From Acidiflorens sp963841945 (lineage in GTDB: Bacteria; Acidobacteriota; Terriglobia; Terriglobales; Acidobacteriaceae), in contig CAWJFC010000015.1 of assembly GCA_963841945.1 (NCBI GenBank), forward strand, positions 177,045 to 241,044: DNA of 64,000 bases. The letters are read 5' to 3'. The position numbers and the translations under genes were made by a program. Below are positions 34,183 to 42,535 of the stretch, piece by piece. The notes below the pieces were generated by a model. It was not told the DNA's origin and searched no databases. It saw nothing but the letters and a program-made list of their open reading frames with translations. Each line of letters opens with the position of its first letter. The first letter of the stretch is position 1.

Positions 34183-35670
34183 TCAAACCATGAGTCGATC
34201 GGCCTTTTCGGCTGGGGCGAGCGACGCTCGCAGTTGCCGCACCTTCTCGTAGACCTTCCCGTACTCTCGCGCCGAGGCTCCCCAGGAAAAGTCGCGTGTC
34301 ATGCCATTGCGCATGAGCGTCTGCCACGAGGCCTGATCCCGAAACGCGCCCAGCGCCTGCTTGATGGTCAACAGCAGCGACTCTCCGGAGTAGTCTGAGA
34401 ACTTGAAGCCAGTCCCCTTCCCGCTGCGCGGATCCCACGGCTCAATCGTGTCGTCGAGGCCGCCGGTTGCGCGCACGATTGGCACCGTGCCGTACTTTAG
34501 ACTGTAAATCTGATTAAGGCCGCAGGGCTCGTAACGCGACGGCATCAGGAACATGTCTGCCCCGGCTTCGATCTTGTGCGCGATGGCGTTGTCATACGCC
34601 ACTTTCACTGCGATCTTGTTCGGGAATTGCTTGTTTAGGCGCAGGAACATCTCTTCGTAGAGCTTGTCGCCGGTGCCGAGCGCAACCACGATCATTTCTT
34701 CGCGAGCGAGCCGGTCCATGATTTGCGCGATCAGGTCAAAGCCTTTTTGCGCGGCAAAGCGCGAGACGACACCGATCACCGGAATCTTGGCATCGCTACT
34801 CACGATGCCAAATGCATTCAGCAGATCCTTCTTGCACTTCTGTTTGCCGCTCAAATCCTGCGGCGAGTATTTCGCCGCGATGAACTTGTCGGTTTGCGGA
34901 CTCCACTCGTCGTAATCGACGCCGTTTAAGATTCCGCTCACGGTCGCCGCGCGATTGCGCAGCACGCCCTCGAGGCCAAAACCATACTCCGTCGTCTGAA
35001 TTTCCTGACTGTACTTTTTACTGACAGTGGTAACAAAGTCCGAGTAAACGAGCGCGCCTTTCAGAAAATTCACCTGTCCGAAAAATTCCATCTTTGAAAT
35101 CGTGAACAGGTCCCACGGCAACATCAGCAGCGGCAAAATATCTGGCGGAAACAGCCCCTGGTAGCCCATGTTGTGGATGGTGAAAACGGTGCCGACCTCT
35201 CGAAATGCCGGATCCTCCGCGTAAAGCGTGCGCAGCATGATCGGCACCAGCGCCGATTGCCAGTCGTGGCAATGAAAAACCTGCGGAACGCCCAGGATCT
35301 TCGAGGCCTCCAATACCGCGCGCGAGAAGAGAGCGAAGCGTTCCGCATTATCGGGATAATCGGCCGCCGAAGTTCCATAGAGGGCATCGCGATCGAAATA
35401 TGGCGGATAGTCGACAAAATAGAACTTAACGCCGGACGAGGCACCCGCGGTCACGACCGAAGCGAAACGGTACTTATCATCGAACGGAACCGTAACGCTG
35501 GCGACCACCGTCACAGGATCGGCGAGTTTGGTCTGGCGATAGCGCGGCAGGTAGACGCTTACCTCATGCCCCAGATTGGCCAGGGCGCGCGGCAGGGCGC
35601 CGACAACGTCAGCCAAGCCGCCAGTTTTCGAATAAGGAACGCACTCCGATGCCACGAAGGCGATATGCAT
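34183..35670 (-). CDS. glgA: Glycogen synthase (ADP-glucose type, GT5)
   Basis: A 495-residue glycosyltransferase. The N-terminal KTGGLADVVGALPRAL motif binds ADP-glucose; later HCHDWQ, GVVSRFAAQKGFDL, and PSRYEPCGLNQIYSLKYG with the catalytic Glu are visible, and ATGGLDDTIEPWD follows. It extends alpha-1,4-glucan chains for glycogen storage. ATG 35670 (MHIAFVASE) starts at the conserved beta-strand, eight codons after the most upstream ATG. No other glg gene is next to it; rsmA lies divergently. Confidence 0.93.
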   Translation of the reverse strand: MHIAFVASECVPYSKTGGLADVVGALPRALANLGHEVSVYLPRYRQTKLADPVTVVASVTVPFDDKYRFASVVTAGASSGVKFYFVDYPPYFDRDALYGTSAADYPDNAERFALFSRAVLEASKILGVPQVFHCHDWQSALVPIMLRTLYAEDPAFREVGTVFTIHNMGYQGLFPPDILPLLMLPWDLFTISKMEFFGQVNFLKGALVYSDFVTTVSKKYSQEIQTTEYGFGLEGVLRNRAATVSGILNGVDYDEWSPQTDKFIAAKYSPQDLSGKQKCKKDLLNAFGIVSSDAKIPVIGVVSRFAAQKGFDLIAQIMDRLAREEMIVVALGTGDKLYEEMFLRLNKQFPNKIAVKVAYDNAIAHKIEAGADMFLMPSRYEPCGLNQIYSLKYGTVPIVRATGGLDDTIEPWDPRSGKGTGFKFSDYSGESLLLTIKQALGAFRDQASWQTLMRNGMTRDFSWGASAREYGKVYEKVRQLRASLAPAEKADRLMV

Positions 35671-35740
35671 AAAAAATGAAAGCTCCCCACACAAAAAACG
35701 GATTTGGCCCGCTCAGGCTATGATTGTTCGGGCCTTTTGA

Positions 35741-35817
35741 ATTGGTAATTTGTAATTTCTAATTGTAATTAAACTGCGGTTGCGCGTTCGTGCGATTGCC
35801 AATTACAAATTACCAAT
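35741..35817. repeat. 17-bp perfect inverted repeat upstream of rsmA/glgA
   Basis: ATTGGTAATTTGTAATT (35741-35757) and AATTACAAATTACCAAT (35801-35817) are exact complements with a 43-base spacer. Very AT-rich inside GC-rich DNA. It lies in the divergent intergenic region, so it may be a palindromic mobile unit or a regulatory site. Confidence 0.75.
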
Positions 35818-35862
35818 CACAAATCGCTTTCAGTCTAAGGCCGCAAACAGAGAGGGTCAAAC

Positions 35863-36717
35863 GTGCCGAAGGTGGTTGCCGCAAAGAAGACGCGCAAGCC
35901 CGCGCTTGGACAGCATTTCCTGGCTAGCGATGTGGCGGCTATCCGCATCGTGGAAGCGCTAGGCGATCTGACTGGCGCGACCGTGCTCGAAATCGGCCCG
36001 GGCCGTGGCGCCATTACCGAAATGCTGGCGCGCAAAGCAAAGCGCCTGATCGCCATCGAACTCGACCGTGTCCTTTCCGCGCAGTTGCGTTTGAAGTTCG
36101 GTCTTTATCCGAATGTGGAGATTATCGAAGGCGACATCCTCAAGATCGAGCTCGACACCGTCTTCGGTCCGAAGCCGGGTGTGTTGCGACCGGGTATCGA
36201 GTACCGCCCCGAACCAGCGCGTGTCGTCGGCAACCTGCCCTACTACATCACCTCCGAAATTCTGCTGCGCCTCTTCGAGTATCACCGTTACTTTTCGACC
36301 ATCGTCATCATGGTGCAAAAAGAGGTCGCCGACCGTCTGGCCGCGACGCCCGGAAGCCGCGACTATGGCCTGCTTTCGGCGACCGCGCAGCTCTATGGAC
36401 GGGTCGAAAGATTATTCACTCTCCCGCCAGGCGCATTTTCGCCGCCACCGAACGTCCATTCGAGCGTAGTGCGGATTGCCATCAAGCCACAAATTGCGGC
36501 GCTCCAGGTCGACGAGACAAGTTTCATAGCGTTTTTGAAATTAAGTTTCGGGCAGAAGCGAAAAACGCTCTGGAATAACTTGAAGGGGCGCTACGATGAA
36601 GCGATGCTGCGCGCTGCGCTGGCGAAAGCCGGTGTCAAACCCGCGGTTCGGGCCGAAGCGCTGCCGCTCGAAACGAGTGCCGCACTTTTTCGCGCGCTGC
36701 GGGATGCAAACAGCTAA
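35863..36717 (+). CDS. rsmA: 16S rRNA dimethyladenosine transferase
   Basis: A 284-residue methyltransferase. Features: KPALGQHFLASD, the SAM-binding VLEIGPGRGAITEML, the acidic loop in IAIELDRVL, EGDILK, and the active-site VGNLPYYIT. It dimethylates A1518/A1519 of 16S rRNA in ribosome assembly. There is a small extra loop (residues about 100-115, GPKPGVLRPGIEYR) before NLPYYIT. The start is GTG 35863 with AGAGAGGG upstream. Confidence 0.93.
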   Translation: MPKVVAAKKTRKPALGQHFLASDVAAIRIVEALGDLTGATVLEIGPGRGAITEMLARKAKRLIAIELDRVLSAQLRLKFGLYPNVEIIEGDILKIELDTVFGPKPGVLRPGIEYRPEPARVVGNLPYYITSEILLRLFEYHRYFSTIVIMVQKEVADRLAATPGSRDYGLLSATAQLYGRVERLFTLPPGAFSPPPNVHSSVVRIAIKPQIAALQVDETSFIAFLKLSFGQKRKTLWNNLKGRYDEAMLRAALAKAGVKPAVRAEALPLETSAALFRALRDANS

Positions 36718-36874
36718 CCCGATTGCGATGCTGGATTCTTAACGCTCGATTGTGAATGATCGATTGCGAATCACACTTGCAAACGCGCGATAATATTCCT
36801 AGCTCTTGAGGCGGCCACTGATTTCCGCAGGCAAGGGTGCAGCCAGGTTTTTCGCCTTCGCCAGGAGGCCGCTC

Positions 36875-37690
36875 ATGACCATCGCCGTTCGATCTCCGGC
36901 CGTCGCGGGCAGATTTTATCCCGAGCGTCCCGATCGCCTGCTCAGTGAGATTCATCAATACACTTCTCCGCCGCGGCCCCGCGCATCAGCCATCGGTTGC
37001 GTCGTCCCCCATGCGGGCTATATGTACTCCGGCCATGTCGCGGGGGCCGTCTTTGCGCAGCTCGAAATTCCCGAGCACTGCATCGTCCTCTGCCCCAACC
37101 ACACCGGCCGTGGAGTTCCGCTCTCCATCATGACGGCAACCGCGTGGCAAACTCCACTTGGCGAGGTCGCGCCCGCCACCGATCTAGCCGCGCAACTGCT
37201 GCAAACGTTTCCTCAACTCCAGGAAGACAGCGCTGCTCATCGCGGCGAACACGCCATTGAAGTCCAGTTGCCGTTTTTGCAGGCGCAGCAGAAAAACCTG
37301 CACATCGTTCCGGTCGCGGTGGGAACAGGCGAACTTCGTTCTCTCCGGCTACTCGGCGAAGCCATCGCCTCGGTAATCGGCGATCATGATGACCGCAACG
37401 TTCTCATCGTCGCCTCCAGCGACATGAATCACTACGAGTCCGATGAAATCACTCGCGTCAAAGATAAGAAAGCTATCGACCAGGTACTTGCGCTCGATGC
37501 GCGCGGGCTGTGGGAGTTGGTGATGCGCGAAGACATCAGCATGTGCGGATTCGGCCCAACGGTCGCCATGCTCACAGCCGCAAAAATCCTGGGTGGAACC
37601 AAAGCAAACCTAGTCCGCTACGCAACCTCCGGCGACATCTCGGGCGATCGTGATGCCGTGGTCGGCTACGCGGGAATCGTGGTCGAGTAA
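36875..37690 (+). CDS. MEMO-family protein (AmmeMemoRadiSam system protein B)
   Basis: A 271-residue protein of the MEMO1 family. Metal-like residues are visible: VVPHAGYMYSGHVAGA (His), LCPNHTGRG (His), GEHAIEVQLPFLQ (His/Glu) and ASSDMNHYES (Asp/His). In many bacteria this protein occurs with an AMMECR1 protein and a radical-SAM enzyme (the AmmeMemoRadiSam trio); neither partner is adjacent here. Its reaction is not established. ATG 36875 follows AGGAGG by seven bases. Confidence 0.88.
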   Translation: MTIAVRSPAVAGRFYPERPDRLLSEIHQYTSPPRPRASAIGCVVPHAGYMYSGHVAGAVFAQLEIPEHCIVLCPNHTGRGVPLSIMTATAWQTPLGEVAPATDLAAQLLQTFPQLQEDSAAHRGEHAIEVQLPFLQAQQKNLHIVPVAVGTGELRSLRLLGEAIASVIGDHDDRNVLIVASSDMNHYESDEITRVKDKKAIDQVLALDARGLWELVMREDISMCGFGPTVAMLTAAKILGGTKANLVRYATSGDISGDRDAVVGYAGIVVE

Positions 37691-37714
37691 GCACCCCACA
37701 CGGCAAACAGTTTT

Positions 37715-38407
37715 TTAGCGTCTGCCCGGTGCCTGCAGCAACTGCTGAGCCCTGGCCCGCGCCACGTTCATCACAGAGCGGTCCGCAACAATCTTCTCCA
37801 GGATCGGCTGAATCGCCGCCACCTCCACCAACCCGTTGTCTTGGGCCATCTCCTGCATGCGTTTGAGTTCTTCATCGAGCGCCAGCTTCTGGTAGCGATG
37901 GTCGTAGTCCAGCCGATGCCCGAATTCAAGCGTGGCAGAAAGATTCTGAAAGAGCCCTGTCAGTTCTCGCGCCGCTGGATCGCTGGCGTAATTGAAGGTT
38001 GCCTCACCGCTTGAGCCAGCGTCCTTATAGGTCAACGTCTTCTTGCCGGTGAAGGCCAGATTCTTCTGATGGCTGTCCAGGTCGCGCTCAAAATTTCCCA
38101 CTCCCCGCGCCAGCCGAAAGATCTTGGCCCGCATCTCGTCCGACAAGGCGAAATCAAGTTCAAAGCTGTCCGTCTCTTCCGACTCGCGCGAGATTCGCCC
38201 GGTTGATTGATAGTGCGCCGGTCCTTCGGCAGGAATTCGAATTGCGTAGTGCTCCGGCTGAGACTTCGGGAAATCAAGCGTGAAGGTCACGATGGGACCA
38301 CCGACGCTCAACTTGCTACTATCCTCCCCGGACTCCGGAGCAGGTGTCTGCGCACAAACCAGGGAGGAAAAGACAAACAGGGAGACAATGCCGATCGCAC
38401 ACCGCAT
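37715..38407 (-). CDS. Secreted protein of unknown function
   Basis: A 230-residue protein with a signal peptide (IVSLFVFSSLVCAQ). No recognised domain. The middle part is beta-rich (VTFTLDFPKSQPEHYAI, SFELDFALSD) and the last 60 residues are helical with many charged residues. It may be a periplasmic or surface protein. It is convergent with the MEMO-like gene, 24 bases away. Confidence 0.6.
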   Translation of the reverse strand: MRCAIGIVSLFVFSSLVCAQTPAPESGEDSSKLSVGGPIVTFTLDFPKSQPEHYAIRIPAEGPAHYQSTGRISRESEETDSFELDFALSDEMRAKIFRLARGVGNFERDLDSHQKNLAFTGKKTLTYKDAGSSGEATFNYASDPAARELTGLFQNLSATLEFGHRLDYDHRYQKLALDEELKRMQEMAQDNGLVEVAAIQPILEKIVADRSVMNVARARAQQLLQAPGRR

Positions 38408-38473
38408 AGGCCGCAGTAATCATTGAGGAAGCAGCCGAGCGGTGTCAAGCTGGTTACGACAGAAAGAGCCATT

Positions 38474-38499
38474 AAACAAAAGCCGCCCAGGTGGGCGGC
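38474..38499 (-). terminator. Rho-independent terminator of the HAF-repeat gene
   Basis: On the minus strand: GCCGCCCA, two-base loop, TGGGCGGC (38499-38482), then TTTTGTTT. It stands 22 bases after the stop codon at 38522. Confidence 0.8.
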
Positions 38500-38521
38500 C
38501 CGCCTGCAGGAACTCAAGACT

Positions 38522-39382
38522 CTACTTACATGTCGCCGTGTAGCCCACGCTCGTGGTACCCGTCATATAAATCTGCCCGGAGACGACGCCATTGTTATTG
38601 ATTCCACCCACCAGCTCAAACTTCGCACCGTCATAGACGATGCTCTCGAAACTTCCGTTCTCGTAGATAAAGGCGAAGGCCTTGTCCGCAGAAATGCGGT
38701 TCCCGACGATGGTTCCCACGTTGTTGATTCCAGTCAGCTCGCTGCCGTATTTCGAGCCCGGATAGTTGATAGTCGTGAAATTTCCGTTCTGCCACAGGAA
38801 CCCCGAACTCACCGTCCCGGTCATCGACGATCCAACCACCGCATTGTTGTCATTGACCGCCATCGGATACGTGACAGCGCCCTTCGGGTAGGCAATCTTT
38901 GTGTAGTTTTGGTTGACCAGCAAAAATCCGTTGGCCGACCCGCTGCCACCGTAACTGCCCGTCAGCGCGCCCACATGATTGACCCCGAATACCCAGGTAT
39001 TAGCGGCGCCCGGATAATCGATCTCGGTGAAGTTCCCATTCACCAGCGTCAAACCGTGTACTTTGGCCTTGCTATCCATGAACGAGCCCGAACTCGTGCC
39101 GGTCGCATTTTGCTGGTAAAGCCACGTCATGCTCGACTTCGGAGCGGTGTAGACCGTGAAATCTCCGCTTTGCGAGCGCATGAAGCCGACCATATTTTGC
39201 GTCTTGTTGTCGATGAGCTGTCCGACAACTGTTCCGTCATCCGCAATCCCTTCAACGTCATTCAGCGTGTAGCCGGAGGGAGCGTCGAATGTAATGAACG
39301 TGCATGATGCTTTGTTCGCCGCATGGACAGCCGGGACAAGCAGACACACCAGAGCTGCAAGCATGGTTGGGCGGAGGGCCAT
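38522..39382 (-). CDS. Secreted HAF-repeat (extracellular repeat) protein
   Basis: A 286-residue exported protein (signal peptide MALRPTMLAALVCLLVPAVHA). It is made of six to seven repeats of about 35-40 residues with the pattern G-I-N-N/D-x-G-x-V-V-G followed by aromatic-rich strands, e.g. GINNVGTIVGNR and FLWQNGNFTTINYPG. This matches the HAF family of predicted beta-propeller-like extracellular repeats, whose function is unknown. An upstream frame exists to 39529, but ATG 39382 begins the signal peptide and has AGGAG upstream. A good terminator follows. Confidence 0.8.
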   Translation of the reverse strand: MALRPTMLAALVCLLVPAVHAANKASCTFITFDAPSGYTLNDVEGIADDGTVVGQLIDNKTQNMVGFMRSQSGDFTVYTAPKSSMTWLYQQNATGTSSGSFMDSKAKVHGLTLVNGNFTEIDYPGAANTWVFGVNHVGALTGSYGGSGSANGFLLVNQNYTKIAYPKGAVTYPMAVNDNNAVVGSSMTGTVSSGFLWQNGNFTTINYPGSKYGSELTGINNVGTIVGNRISADKAFAFIYENGSFESIVYDGAKFELVGGINNNGVVSGQIYMTGTTSVGYTATCK

Positions 39383-39615
39383 GAAAGCTCCTAACTTATC
39401 AGGATTGCGTGAAAGCCCGCTCATCGCAGGCTCCACCAGCATAACGTGAGAGTAAGCGAAACAATGTGAGCGATGTACTAACGAGTGTTCAATAGGGAAA
39501 CAGGCGTTGGGACGAAGGCATGTAAGCATATGGGACAGGGACGGCGGTAACGAAGAACATCAGTCACTTCTCAGCCAACGACGGAACGAGAATGGTTGTG
39601 ATTGGTCTTGGGAGA

Positions 39616-40227
39616 TTACCGCGCGGCTCGGCGGGCTAAGCCAGCGTTTTGCAGTTCCAGGGTCGCCGCCGTGTGCAGATGACAGATGGCAATCGCCAGC
39701 GCGTCGGCCGCGTCCGGAGGCTCGGGAATCTCTTCCAGTTGGAGCAGCCGCGCCACCATCTGCTGCACCTGGTGCTTCTCGGCCCTGCCATACCCAACCA
39801 CCGCGGACTTGATCGAAAGCGGGGAATACTCGGCCACATCGAGTCCCGCGGTAGCGGCCGTGAGCATGGCTACTCCGCGCACTTGCCCCAGTTTCAAAGC
39901 TGACTTGACATTCACCGCGTAGAAGACGTCCTCAAGGGCGACGCGATCGGGACGATGCAGTGCGATCAATTCCTCGAGGCCGCGCGCAATCCGCGAGAGG
40001 CGTACCGGCATGGCGTCGCGCGGAGAAACCCTGATCGCCCCGCAGGTGACGCAAACCAGGCGGTCGCTGCCGGAGCCGGAATTAGCGTGGCCGGAGCTAC
40101 CAGCACTCGACCCAACAGGGCGAGGTGAACTAAGCAGACTGGCACTCTTCCGGCCGTCATCGCTGAGCAGGTCGACGATGCCGTACCCCGTATATTCCGT
40201 CCCACAGTCGATTCCCAGAACGCGCAT
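39616..40227 (-). CDS. ruvC: Holliday junction resolvase RuvC
   Basis: A 203-residue endonuclease. Catalytic acids can be placed: Asp7 (GIDCGT), Glu99 (VALEDVFY) and Asp172/Asp175 (PPDAADALAIA). RuvC cuts Holliday junctions with RuvAB in recombination. The protein is longer than the usual 160-175 residues because of a Ser/Gly-rich insertion (about residues 21-56), placed after the first strand and before VCVTCGAI. The insertion probably forms a surface loop. The ruvA and ruvB genes are not adjacent. Confidence 0.92.
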   Translation of the reverse strand: MRVLGIDCGTEYTGYGIVDLLSDDGRKSASLLSSPRPVGSSAGSSGHANSGSGSDRLVCVTCGAIRVSPRDAMPVRLSRIARGLEELIALHRPDRVALEDVFYAVNVKSALKLGQVRGVAMLTAATAGLDVAEYSPLSIKSAVVGYGRAEKHQVQQMVARLLQLEEIPEPPDAADALAIAICHLHTAATLELQNAGLARRAAR

Positions 40228-40310
40228 GCTGAATCGAGTGTAAATCCCCGCACGATTCTTTGGCCTGTGATTTGTCTGGAGGTGAATCGCGGAGCGAGAC
40301 GGCTTAGCCG

Positions 40311-40667
40311 CTACTCCCGCGGCCCGCCAGAGTCACCTCTTGTCTCGACCGCACTATGCACGTCAAACCGCCGCATCGGCACGCAGGTCGTGTATCCCGC
40401 GGGGTCAACCGCATCCGAACCCCTCCAGCGCCGCTTAACGCGATAGGTCCGCATATAAGCGCAAGAGTTGTCCGATGGATTCGCCTGATCGGAATTCAGA
40501 TTGAGAATCATCCGATCCGCAGCCCCGCTCGCCACCGGAGCGGCGATCCAACCTGAATCCGTCGGGGTCACTTTCGCGGCCGCTAAGGTCTCGACCTTCG
40601 CCTGCTGCGCATATCCAAGGCTCACGATGCAAATGGAGAAGAGAAACCAGAGGCCCGGGGTCTTCAT
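40311..40667 (-). CDS. Small secreted protein of unknown function
   Basis: A 118-residue protein with a signal peptide (LWFLFSICIVSLGYAQ). The C-terminal half holds SCAYMRTYRVKRR and YTTCVPMRRFDVHSA, two Cys that may form a disulphide. No recognised domain. I chose ATG 40667 (MKTPG) because GGGAGG lies eight bases upstream. Confidence 0.6.
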   Translation of the reverse strand: MKTPGLWFLFSICIVSLGYAQQAKVETLAAAKVTPTDSGWIAAPVASGAADRMILNLNSDQANPSDNSCAYMRTYRVKRRWRGSDAVDPAGYTTCVPMRRFDVHSAVETRGDSGGPRE

Positions 40668-40751
40668 ACCCATTCCTCCCACGCTTCCAAGTCGAGCGCC
40701 AGCCGCGCGGTGAACTTGCTGCACGACGCGCCCTGATCATCTAGACGTTCG

Positions 40752-41021
40752 TTAAATGTAAACGTCACCCAGGCCGTCGGCGTTCAACCCGCCTTCGGCC
40801 AGTCTCGCGCCTTGATCGCAACTCGGACAATGATGCCTGCGTATAGCCCCTGTCATAGCGTGCGCCGTCTTAAGAATTACGTGCAACCGCTCGGCGCACT
40901 CCGGCTCAGCCACTTGCTCATCGAGCAATTCGCATTGCCCGATAATGACACATAGCTTATTGATCAGGTTGTGGTTAAACGAACAATGCTGGCCCGGTAG
41001 AACTTGTACTTTACCGTTCAT
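40752..41021 (-). CDS. Small histidine-kinase-dimerisation-like protein
   Basis: An 89-residue protein. The segment FNHNLINKLCVIIGQCELLDE resembles the phospho-His helix of HisKA-type kinases (compare H-D-L-N-N in related acidobacterial and cyanobacterial proteins) with a His in the right place. There is no ATPase domain. A late CPSC pair could bind metal. It may be a phosphotransfer protein or a kinase remnant. A CRP-like palindrome lies 66 bases upstream, which links it to the regulator pair at 15-16 kb. Confidence 0.5.
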   Translation of the reverse strand: MNGKVQVLPGQHCSFNHNLINKLCVIIGQCELLDEQVAEPECAERLHVILKTAHAMTGAIRRHHCPSCDQGARLAEGGLNADGLGDVYI

Positions 41022-41086
41022 GGCACTCGGAAAACTCAAGTCTTTCTCCCACGAGCACCAGTCTGCCCGCAATTGCCCCCCCCGAA

Positions 41087-41102
41087 AGTGATCGCGGTCA
41101 CA
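41087..41102. promoter_or_regulatory. CRP-like palindrome between the HisKA-like gene and pfk
   Basis: AGTGATCGCGGTCACA (AGTGA-N6-TCACA) matches CRP consensus at nine of ten arm positions. It is 66 bases before the HisKA-like gene and 155 bases before the phosphofructokinase gene, which is divergent, so it could serve either. Confidence 0.55.
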
Positions 41103-41256
41103 CAACGCGCCAAACCCCCACCTTGGTAACCTCCGGGTTTAAGTTATTGGCAAATCCGCGACGCCCAATCTGCGCGCAAGCGACTGCCCGACGCAGCCTT
41201 TAACCTCAAAATCCCGTGATAACCTGAAGTACGAACTCATATTTCAGGAGCAGGCA

Positions 41257-42336
41257 ATGAAGATCGGGATGTTAACCGGCGGCGGAGATTGCCCCGGCTT
41301 GAATGCAGTCATCCGGGCGGTAGTCCGCAAGGGCACTTTTCACTATAACGACGAGTTTTTGGGGTTCATGGAGGGCTGGCGCGGTCTGGTCGACGGCAAA
41401 ACCATGGCGCTCGATCTTTCCACGGTCGGTGGCATTCTTCCCCGCGGCGGCACCATTCTTCGCACCTCGCGCACCAATCCCGCCAAACACCCCGATGGCC
41501 TCGACCATTGCCTCCAGAACCTGAAGAAGCACGCGTGCGACGCGCTCATCGCCATTGGCGGCGATGACACACTCTCCGTCGCGCAAAAGCTCTTCGCCAA
41601 CGGCATGAAGGTCGTCGGCGTTCCCAAGACTATCGACAACGACCTAGCTGGCACGGACTTCACCTTTGGGTTCGATACCGCGGTCAACGTCGCAACCAAT
41701 GCCATTGACCGTGTGCATACCACCGCCGAGGCTCACAATCGCGTCATCGTCGTCGAAGTCATGGGGCGCGACTCGGGCTGGATAGCCGCCTACAGCGGCA
41801 TCGGCGGAGGCGCCGATGTCATCCTCGTCCCCGAGGTTCCCTTCGATATCGACCAGGTCGCCGAACTCATTCGCCAGCGTCATGCCCGCGGACGCTATTT
41901 CAGCATTGTGGTCGCCGCCGAGGGTGCTAAGTTTGCCGGCGGAGGCACGGAGCCACAGAGCGGCACCCCAGTTCTTCAGGACGTAGGCCGCGACGAATTC
42001 GGCCACCTTCGCCTAGGCGGAATCGGCGAAGTTCTTGCGCGCGAAATCGAAAAGCGCACGGGCTTCGAGACCCGATCCGTCGTCCTCGGGCACATCCAGC
42101 GCGGCGGTTCGCCCAGTGCATTCGACCGCGTCCTCGCCACCCGCTACGGCCTCGGTGCCATCGACATGGTGCATCGCGGCGAGTTCGGCCACATGGCCGC
42201 CCTCCGCGGCAACAAAATCGTCTCGATTCCTCTCGCCGAAGCCATCGCCTCCAACCGCAAGCTCGATCAGGAGATTCTAGATGCCACCTTCGGCATCCTC
42301 GACAAGCTGGAGGAGAAGGAAGAAAAAAGAGCGTAG
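41257..42336 (+). CDS. Phosphofructokinase, probably pyrophosphate-dependent
   Basis: A 359-residue PFKA-family enzyme. Motifs: GMLTGGGDCPGLNAVIR, RGGTILRTSR, GGDD at 101-104, PKTIDND at 123-129, then MGRDSGW and GHIQRGGSPSAFDR. In ATP-dependent bacterial enzymes positions 104 and 124 are Gly; here they are Asp104 and Lys124, the combination seen in PPi-dependent phosphofructokinases. The enzyme would phosphorylate fructose 6-phosphate reversibly in glycolysis. An AGGAGCAGGCA element precedes ATG 41257. The gene is divergent from the HisKA-like gene with the CRP-like site between. Confidence 0.88.
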   Translation: MKIGMLTGGGDCPGLNAVIRAVVRKGTFHYNDEFLGFMEGWRGLVDGKTMALDLSTVGGILPRGGTILRTSRTNPAKHPDGLDHCLQNLKKHACDALIAIGGDDTLSVAQKLFANGMKVVGVPKTIDNDLAGTDFTFGFDTAVNVATNAIDRVHTTAEAHNRVIVVEVMGRDSGWIAAYSGIGGGADVILVPEVPFDIDQVAELIRQRHARGRYFSIVVAAEGAKFAGGGTEPQSGTPVLQDVGRDEFGHLRLGGIGEVLAREIEKRTGFETRSVVLGHIQRGGSPSAFDRVLATRYGLGAIDMVHRGEFGHMAALRGNKIVSIPLAEAIASNRKLDQEILDATFGILDKLEEKEEKRA

Positions 42337-42535
42337 CGGAATCGGCTAGCTGACGCGACCATGCAGGCCAGCGTGGGCCAGCATCCGCAGGGGGTTCCAA
42401 GCCGATTTCCCGCAATCTACTGATTCCGAACAGGCTCCGCCGCTTCGAACAATGCTTGGGAGGTCCCGGCCCTTTCGGTATACTAAAAGGATTATCCGCC
42501 CGAGGTTTTTCACCGTTGGTCGGACAGCCACCGCA

